A DNA stretch of 64,000 bases from JAVVHH01 sp963835135 (GTDB lineage: Bacteria; Pseudomonadota; Alphaproteobacteria; Acetobacterales; Acetobacteraceae). Below the pieces are notes generated by a model. It ran no database searches and was not told the origin of the DNA. It was given only the letters and a program-made list of their open reading frames with translations. The first letter of the stretch is position 1; every line of letters begins with the position of its first letter. Both the position numbers and the translations under genes were made by a program. Below are positions 57,723 to 64,000 of the stretch, one piece after another. The DNA lies in assembly GCA_963835135.1 (NCBI GenBank), contig CAWIEF010000006.1:186001-250000 (forward strand). The letters run 5' to 3'.

Positions 57723-58729
57723 ACCGGCTGAGATCGCTCGCTGCCACCGCGGCGAGCATCCCGATCACGCTGTTCGGTCTGGTTCTGATCACGTTCCTGA
57801 TCGGGCGCGTCGTCCCGATCGACCCGGTGCTGGCGGTCGTCGGCGACCGCGCGCCGCAGGAGGTGGTCGAGCGGACCCGGCACGAGATGGGGCTCGACAG
57901 GCCGCTGCCGGAGCAATTCGTGCGCTACGTCGGCGACTTGGCGCAAGGCAATCTCGGCCGGTCCGTCATGACCAGCAACCGGGTGACGACCGATATCGCC
58001 CGGTTCTTCCCTGCGACGCTGGAGCTGTCGAGCGTCGCGCTGGTCATCGCCATGCTCGCCGGCGTGCCGCTCGGCGTCTATGCGGCAGTGCGGCAGGGGA
58101 GCTGGATCGATCAGATCATCCGCGTCGTGTGCTTGTCCGGCCACTCGATCCCGGTCTTCGTGTTGGCCCTGCTCGCGCTGCTGGTCTTCTACGCGACGCT
58201 CGGCTGGGCGCCGGGGCCGGGTCGTCAGGATGTGCTGTTCCAGGACATGGTGCCGCAGGTCACCGGCGTGCTGTTGATCGACGCGACTCTGGCCCGGGAC
58301 TGGGACGCGTTGCGGGATGCGGTGGCGCATCTGGCGCTGCCAGCGCTCGTGTTGGCGGCGTTCAACATGGCCTACATCGCCCGCATGACCCGGGCCTTCA
58401 TGCTCGACAGCCTGCGCGGCGAATACATCGTGACCGCCCGCGCCAAGGGTCTCTCGGCGGCAACGATCATTTGGCGGCACGGCTTCGGCAACATCCTGGT
58501 CCGGCTCGTGACCGTTCTGGCGCTGACCTATGCGGGGCTGCTGGAAGGCGCGGTGCTGACGGAGACGATCTTCAGCTGGCCGGGGCTCGGCCAATATCTC
58601 ACCGGCAGCCTGCTCAACGCCGACATGAACGCCGTGCTCGGGGCGACGCTGGTGGTCGGGCTCAGCTACGTGCTGCTCAACCTGTTCGCCGACCTCATGT
58701 ATCGCGTGCTCGACCCGAGGGTGCGATGA
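57719..58729 (+). CDS. ABC transporter permease, DppB type
   Basis: A 336-residue inner-membrane permease with about six helices. The start is TTG 57719, overlapping the binding-protein stop as TTGA and giving MNRLRSLAATAASIPITLFGL. LIGRVVPIDPVLAVVGDRAP, the LDRPLPEQFVRYVGDLAQGNLGRS segment and the EAA-type loop YIVTARAKGLSAATIIWRHGF are typical of DppB. It pairs with the DppC-type protein encoded next, with which it overlaps by four bases. Confidence 0.94.
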   Translation: MNRLRSLAATAASIPITLFGLVLITFLIGRVVPIDPVLAVVGDRAPQEVVERTRHEMGLDRPLPEQFVRYVGDLAQGNLGRSVMTSNRVTTDIARFFPATLELSSVALVIAMLAGVPLGVYAAVRQGSWIDQIIRVVCLSGHSIPVFVLALLALLVFYATLGWAPGPGRQDVLFQDMVPQVTGVLLIDATLARDWDALRDAVAHLALPALVLAAFNMAYIARMTRAFMLDSLRGEYIVTARAKGLSAATIIWRHGFGNILVRLVTVLALTYAGLLEGAVLTETIFSWPGLGQYLTGSLLNADMNAVLGATLVVGLSYVLLNLFADLMYRVLDPRVR

Positions 58730-59627
58730 GCGCGTCCACCCGCGATTGGCTCCTCACCGAGACTCCCGCATCCCGGCGTCAGGCGGCATGGGGCCGGCGA
58801 TATCGGCTGTGGCTGCAGTTCCGCTCGAACCCGCTCGCCATGGCCGGGCTGATCGTCGCGATCGCCCTCATCGCGATCTCGTTGGGCGCTCCGCTGCTGA
58901 CGAGCCAGGACCCCGGTGCCCAGGACCTGGCGCATCGGCTGGCGCGGCCGTCGGCGCAGCACTGGCTCGGCACCGACGAACTCGGCCGAGACATCTATGC
59001 GCGCGTGGTCTATGGCGGCCGGGTCACGCTGGGAATGGTGGTGGCGGTGGTGGTCCTTGTGGCGCCGCTCGGCCTGGCGATCGGATGCGTCGCGGGATAC
59101 GCGGGTGGGGTCTGGGACCGGCTGCTGATGCGGATCACCGACGTGTTCCTCGCCTTTCCTCGCCTCGTTCTCGCACTCGCCTTCGTCGCCGCCCTCAAGC
59201 CAGGCGTGACCAGCGCGGTGGCCGCGATCGCCCTGACGGCGTGGCCTCCCTATGCGCGGCTGGCGCGGGCGGAGACGCTGGGGCTGCGCGGCGCCGATTT
59301 CGTGGCGGCCGTGCGCCTGACCGGCGCGTCTGCCGGGCGGATCGTGTTGCGCCACGTCGCGCCGCTCTGCCTGCCCAGCCTGATCGTCCGGGTGACGCTG
59401 GACATGAGCAGTATCATTCTGACCGTCGCCGGACTCGGCTTTCTGGGCATGGGCGCGCAGCCACCGGCCCCGGAGTGGGGCACCATGATCGCGACCGCGC
59501 GGCGGTTCATCCTCGAGCAATGGTGGGTGCCGACCATCCCCGGTATTGCGATCTTCCTGGCCAGCCTCGCGTTCAACCTGCTCGGCGACGGCCTGCGCGA
59601 CGTGCTCGACCCGAAGCAGGGCGGTTG

Positions 59628-59628
<1 letters not shown>
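58726..59628 (+). CDS. ABC transporter permease, DppC type
   Basis: A 300-residue permease of the DppC/OppC group. The N-terminal cytoplasmic segment ends FRSNPLAMAGLIVAIALIAI, then HWLGTDELGRDIYARVVYGGR, a hallmark of this group, and the EAA-type loop GLRGADFVAAVRLTGASAGRIVLRHV. It forms the channel with the DppB-type protein. ATG 58726 overlaps the previous gene by four bases, and its TGA shares one base with the next ATG. Confidence 0.95.
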
Positions 59629-60454
<826 letters not shown>

Positions 60455-60458
<4 letters not shown>

Positions 60459-61189
60459 TCGAGGTCGAGGGACTTCGAATCCGGTTCGGCACCAAAGAGG
60501 TCGTCCGCGGCGTGTCGTTCGCGGTCCCGGACGGCGGCAGCTTCGGCCTGGTGGGCGAGAGCGGGTCGGGCAAGAGCACCATCCTGCGGGCGGTCTCGGG
60601 GCTCAACCCCGACTGGACCGGACGGATGGAGATCGGCGGCGTGCCGATGACGAAGCGGCGCGGGCGAGACTTCTTCCGCCGCGTGCAGATGGTGTTCCAG
60701 GACCCGTATGGCTCGCTGCATCCGCGACAGACCGTCGATCGGGCGCTGAGCGAACCGCTGATCGTTCATGGCTTGGGTGATCGCGATGGCCGGATCGCGG
60801 CCGCGTTGGCCGACGTCGCGCTGCCTGCCAGCGTGCGGTTCCGCTATCCGCACCAGCTTTCCGGTGGGCAGCGGCAGCGGGTGGCGATCGCGCGGGCCCT
60901 GATGTCAGAGCCCGACATTCTTCTGCTCGACGAGCCGACGAGCGCCCTGGACGTATCGGTGCAGGCAGAAATCCTGAACTTGCTGAGGGACTTACAGCAG
61001 CAGCGCCGGCTGACCTTCGTGCTCGTGAGCCATAATTTGGCGGTGACCGCCCATTTGTGCCCGCAGATCGCAGTCATGCAAGCCGGTGAGATCGTCGAGA
61101 TCGTGAGCGCCGACGATCTCCGGTCCGGCCGTGTGACCAACGCGCACACGGCCGAACTCCGGAGGTTGAGCGTCGAGTTGGAGGGTTAG
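60455..61189 (+). CDS. ABC transporter ATP-binding protein, DppF type
   Basis: A 244-residue ATPase starting at TTG 60455 in a TTGA overlap with the previous gene, which gives MIEVEGLRIRFGTKEVVRGV. Motifs are GESGSGKSTILRAVSG, QMVFQDPYGSLHPRQTVDRAL, LSGGQRQRVAIARAL, LLLDEPTSALDVSVQAE and LVSHNLAVTAHLC. It is short for the DppF group because the usual C-terminal extension is missing. Its last four bases overlap the convergent yidB-like gene, so the operon ends here. Confidence 0.94.
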
Positions 61190-61578
61190 GCCTTCAGCTC
61201 CAGCCCGGGCTCGTCGAACGGCGATTGGCCGGCGGAAGGCACTTGGCCGTTGGGCGTCATCTGATCGACCGCGTGCGGAAGCAGCTTGGAAAGCTCTGAG
61301 AGGATTTGATCATGCGGCATCCCGGACTGCTGTGACCATTGATTGACCTGGTCGTGGCCGAGCACCTGTCCGAGCTGGCCCGGGTCGATGCTTTGGTTGG
61401 GTCCGTTGCCGACCCAGGAGTTGGCCACATTGCCGAGCCCAGCCTGGCTCATTTTCTGCAGCAGACCGCCAACGCCGCCCTGGCTCGCGATGACCGATCC
61501 TAGGATCGAACCGAGTGCGCCCTGGTTGGGGTTGTTGCTGCCGAGAACGCTGCCGAGGATACTGTCGAGTAAGCCCAT
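61186..61578 (-). CDS. YidB family protein (DUF937)
   Basis: A 130-residue protein of the YidB/DUF937 family. MGLLDSILGSVLG at the start, LGSILGSVIASQGGVGGLLQKMSQAGLGNVANSWVG and IDPGQLGQVLGHDQVNQWSQQ are family features. The function is not known; related proteins are small, helical and stress-linked. The gene follows the GlsB-type membrane protein gene on the same strand by 13 bases, so the two are probably co-transcribed. Confidence 0.92.
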   Translation of the reverse strand: MGLLDSILGSVLGSNNPNQGALGSILGSVIASQGGVGGLLQKMSQAGLGNVANSWVGNGPNQSIDPGQLGQVLGHDQVNQWSQQSGMPHDQILSELSKLLPHAVDQMTPNGQVPSAGQSPFDEPGLELKA

Positions 61579-61591
61579 CGAAATTGATCCT

Positions 61592-61852
61592 TTACAGTGT
61601 CGAGCGGCGCCCGACGATGGCGTGGTAGATCCATAGGACGACGATCGCGCCGATCACGGCGACGATGAGGCTGTAGATGTTGAAACCAGCGGTCGTCTGG
61701 ATACCGACCACACTGAACAGGAAGCCGCCAACGACCGAGCCGATCACGCCCAAGATCAGATCGACGATGAAGCCTTCGCCCTGCTTGTTGACGATCTTAC
61801 TCGCGATAAACCCAGCCACGACGCCCAAGATGATCCAGGCAATGAAACCCAT
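61592..61852 (-). CDS. GlsB/YeaQ/YmgE family stress-response membrane protein
   Basis: An 86-residue, three-helix transglycosylase-associated-like membrane protein. MGFIAWIILGVVAGFIASKIV, then GFIVDLILGVIGSVVGGFLF and a third helix (SLIVAVIGAIVVLWIYHAI), with glycine-rich helices, fit the GlsB/YeaQ group. The name reflects stress induction in other bacteria; a molecular role is not established. ATG 61852 is used rather than a start four codons earlier because it matches the family start. Confidence 0.92.
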   Translation of the reverse strand: MGFIAWIILGVVAGFIASKIVNKQGEGFIVDLILGVIGSVVGGFLFSVVGIQTTAGFNIYSLIVAVIGAIVVLWIYHAIVGRRSTL

Positions 61853-61919
61853 GTCACTCTCCACCCTAACTACATAGCAGTCTTAACTGCATGCCGGGGC
61901 GCTGGTTCCTCCGGCGCAA

Positions 61920-63014
61920 TTAAACGTTGAAGCGGAAGAGTAGGACGTCGCCGTCGCGAACGACATAGTCGCGTCCCTCGACCCGCATCTTGCCCGCCTC
62001 CTTTGCTCCGGCCTCGCCCTGTCCGGCGATGAAGTCGGCATAGGCGATCGTTTCGCACGCGATAAACCCGCGCTCGAAGTCATTATGGATGACTGCCGCG
62101 GCCTGGGGCGCCTTGGTGCCGGCGGTGATCGTCCAGGCGCGGGTCTCCTTTGGGCCGACCGTGAAATAGGTGCATAGGCCGAGCAGGCCATACCCGGCGC
62201 GGATCACGCGGTCGAGCCCGCTATCGTGCAACCCAAGCCCTTCGAGGAACTCGGCGCGCTCGGCCTCGGCCAGTTGCGCGACTTCGGCCTCGATGGCGGC
62301 GGAGACGACGACGGAGGCGGCTCCCTCGGCTACGGCCCGCTCCGCAACCCGGGCCGATTGCGCGTTGCCGATCGCAGCCGCACCTTCCTCGACGTTGCAG
62401 ACGTAGAGCACGGGCTTGCTCGTCAGTAGCTGGAGGCCCTTGGCCGCCGGCTCCTGGCCCGCGGGGATGGCCGTGCGCGCCGGTCGTCCAGCCTGCAGCG
62501 CGGCGACGATCGGCTCCATCAGTGACACCTGCGCCTGGGCCTCGCGGTCGTTGCCGCGCGCCTTCTTGGTCAGCGCGGGCAGGCGGCGCTCAAGGCTGTC
62601 GAGGTCGGCCAGCATCAGCTCGGTCTCGACCGTCTCGGCATCGCGGAGCGGATCGATGCTGCCCTCGACATGGGTGACGTCGGGGTCTTCAAAGCAGCGG
62701 AGCACGTGGACGATCGCGTCGACCTCGCGGATGTTGGCGAGGAATTGGTTGCCGAGACCCTCCCCGCGCGAGGCGCCGCGCACGAGTCCGGCGATGTCGA
62801 CGAATTCGAGGCTGGTCGGGACGATCTGCTTGGATTTGCCGATCGCCGCCAGCGCCTGAAGCCGTGGGTCCGGCACGGCGACCCGGCCGACATTCGGCTC
62901 GATGGTGCAGAACGGATAGTTCGCCGCCTGCGCCGCCACGGTTGCGGTCAGCGCGTTGAACAGGGTCGATTTGCCGACGTTCGGCAGGCCGACGATGCCG
63001 CAGTTGAAACCCAT
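61920..63014 (-). CDS. ychF: Redox-regulated ATPase YchF
   Basis: YchF is an Obg-related P-loop protein that prefers ATP and binds ribosomes. The 364 residues include G1 GIVGLPNVGKSTLFNAL, G3-like FVDIAGLVRGASRGEGLGNQF, the altered G4 NVEE (NxxE instead of NKxD, which explains ATP preference), and the C-terminal TGS-like domain with TFVG-like YFTVGPKETRAWTI, GTKAPQAAAVIHNDFERGFI and RVEGRDYVVRDGDVLLFRFNV. ATG 63014 begins MGFNCGIVGLPN. It follows pth by two bases, a common alphaproteobacterial order. Confidence 0.97.
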   Translation of the reverse strand: MGFNCGIVGLPNVGKSTLFNALTATVAAQAANYPFCTIEPNVGRVAVPDPRLQALAAIGKSKQIVPTSLEFVDIAGLVRGASRGEGLGNQFLANIREVDAIVHVLRCFEDPDVTHVEGSIDPLRDAETVETELMLADLDSLERRLPALTKKARGNDREAQAQVSLMEPIVAALQAGRPARTAIPAGQEPAAKGLQLLTSKPVLYVCNVEEGAAAIGNAQSARVAERAVAEGAASVVVSAAIEAEVAQLAEAERAEFLEGLGLHDSGLDRVIRAGYGLLGLCTYFTVGPKETRAWTITAGTKAPQAAAVIHNDFERGFIACETIAYADFIAGQGEAGAKEAGKMRVEGRDYVVRDGDVLLFRFNV

Positions 63015-63016
63015 GT

Positions 63017-63592
63017 CTAAATTCCTTCGGTCGCGAGCGCGATCCGGCTCATGAATTCTTCCGGCTTCCCGCTGACCAGCAGTGGAGCCTGATCGGCGAC
63101 GGCGTCGAGCAGGGCTGCCAGCCAAGCCTGGTCGACTTTGGCGAAGTCTCCGAGCACATGACCGGTGACGCGGTCCTTGTGGCCGGGGTGGCCGATGCCA
63201 AGGCGGACCCGCCAATAATCGGGCCTGCCGAGGCAACGGTCCATGCTGCGCAGTCCATTATGGCCGGCCGCACCGCCCCCCAGCTTGACCCGAACCTTGC
63301 CCGGGATGAGATCCAGCTCGTCGTGGAACGCGGTGATGTCGGCGGGCGCGAGCTTGAAGAACGACGCGGCGGCCTGGACGCTTTCGCCCGAGGCGTTCAT
63401 GTAGGTGCCGGGCTTGAGCGCGAGGATCTTCTCGCCGTCGATGATGCCCTCAGCCACGACGCCTTTGAAACGCTGGCGCCATGGGCTGAAACCGTGGCGC
63501 TGCGCGACCCGGTCGACCGCCATGAAGCCGATGTTGTGCCGCTGGCGCGCCATGCCGGGCTCGGGATTACCGAGCCCGACCCAGAGCCTCAT
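63017..63592 (-). CDS. pth: Peptidyl-tRNA hydrolase
   Basis: Pth recycles peptidyl-tRNAs released early from ribosomes. The 191-residue protein has LWVGLGNPEPGMARQRHNIGFMAVD with the catalytic histidine in RHNIGF, the substrate asparagine in PGTYMNASGESV, FHDELDLIPGKVRVKLGGGAAGHNGLRS and the ending of the fold YWRVRLGIGHPGHKDRV. The GNPG..Y pattern near the start is altered to NPEPGM, a mild deviation. It lies between rplY (three bases upstream) and ychF, as a translation-related operon. Confidence 0.96.
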   Translation of the reverse strand: MRLWVGLGNPEPGMARQRHNIGFMAVDRVAQRHGFSPWRQRFKGVVAEGIIDGEKILALKPGTYMNASGESVQAAASFFKLAPADITAFHDELDLIPGKVRVKLGGGAAGHNGLRSMDRCLGRPDYWRVRLGIGHPGHKDRVTGHVLGDFAKVDQAWLAALLDAVADQAPLLVSGKPEEFMSRIALATEGI

Positions 63593-63595
63593 GCT

Positions 63596-64000
63596 CTACT
63601 TCTTGGCGGCGGCCTTGGCGGGAGCCTTGGTGCCCTTGGCGGGCGCAGCCGCTGCTGCGGCTTCCGGCGCGGCTTCGGCGGACTTGGTCGGCGGCGTGAT
63701 GGTGGCCAACGTGATCTCATCGATCGCGCCAACCGGCTGGACGCCTTCCGTTCCCTTCAGATCGCGCCAGTGCAGCGACGTGTTGATGTCGAGCTGGCTG
63801 ATGTCGGCGGTGAAGAACTCGGGCACCGTCTCAGGGTCGGCCAGCACTTCGATCGCGGGGCGGACGACGTTGAGCAGGCCGCCCCGCTTGATCCCGGGCG
63901 ACGTCGCTTCGCCCTGGAAATGAATTGTGACCGCGATGCGGATCTTCTCTCCGGCGGCAAGCCGCTGGAAATCCACATGGATCGGCTTGTCGGTGACGGG
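63596..64000 (-). CDS. rplY: 50S ribosomal protein L25 (CTC family), C-terminal part
   Basis: The visible 134 residues are the end of a CTC-type bL25: the segment before PIHVDFQRLAAGEKIRIAV, then GLLNVVRPAIEVLADPETVPEF, the beta domain DINTSLHWRDLKGTEGV, and a low-complexity Ala/Lys/Pro tail ending PAKAAAKK. The protein binds 5S rRNA in the large subunit. The reading frame is open to the right edge, so the N-terminal 5S-binding part lies outside the window. Confidence 0.93.
   Translation of the reverse strand, partial: PVTDKPIHVDFQRLAAGEKIRIAVTIHFQGEATSPGIKRGGLLNVVRPAIEVLADPETVPEFFTADISQLDINTSLHWRDLKGTEGVQPVGAIDEITLATITPPTKSAEAAPEAAAAAAPAKGTKAPAKAAAKK

Overview
The window is high-GC, densely packed bacterial chromosome. 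The backbone gene orders (lysC–nitropropane dioxygenase-like–ptsP–rodZ-like–ispG–hisS–prfA–prmC–DUF4167 at the left; ychF–pth–rplY at the right) are typical of Alphaproteobacteria. A Rhodospirillales/Acetobacteraceae-like organism is my best guess, but no marker in the window fixes the family. Start codons are often GTG or TTG, and many same-strand neighbours overlap by 1-8 bases.

Layout. 1-9673: a co-directional housekeeping run for amino acid biosynthesis, nitrogen PTS, isoprenoids and translation. 9844-15883: DUF4167 protein, a c-di-GMP phosphodiesterase, a Nudix hydrolase, an Atm1-type ABC exporter with a coupled 78-aa protein, rpmB, an alpha/beta hydrolase and a GNAT enzyme. 15844-18268: two tandem aspartate aminotransferase-like genes. 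18400-19605: an orphan amino-acid-type periplasmic binding protein.

19679-32958: a complete-looking but rearranged Pel exopolysaccharide locus. It has an outer-membrane barrel protein, pelD, pelE, pelF, pelG, pelA split into a GH166-like hydrolase and a separate deacetylase, then a membrane-anchored TPR protein matching the N-terminal part of PelB. No pelC is visible. PelD keeps an RxxD c-di-GMP site.

33041-40501: a flavin monooxygenase, a methylsuccinyl-CoA-dehydrogenase-like enzyme, and a small accessory island. The island holds a winged-helix/TPR regulator, a DUF6065-like protein, an 85-aa peptide with three tandem 20-residue repeats, an MFS transporter and a possible 69-aa ORF behind a 10-bp stem. 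The repeat peptide with its neighbours is the best candidate here for an undescribed system (possibly a multi-core ribosomal peptide).

40502-48503: a peptide-type binding protein in an operon with a NitT/TauT-type ATPase and double permease, an MFS transporter, an AtzG/AtzE-like amidase pair and TspO. 48576-56023: sugar-type binding protein, bifunctional penicillin-binding protein, trypsin-like protease, 2-hydroxyacid dehydrogenase, tRNA-Leu(UAA), DUF3830 protein, three small unknown genes and a CoA transferase. 56124-61189: a full Dpp/Opp-type operon whose binding protein is a close paralogue of the one at 40502-42088. 61186-64000: YidB, a GlsB-type membrane protein, ychF, pth and partial rplY.
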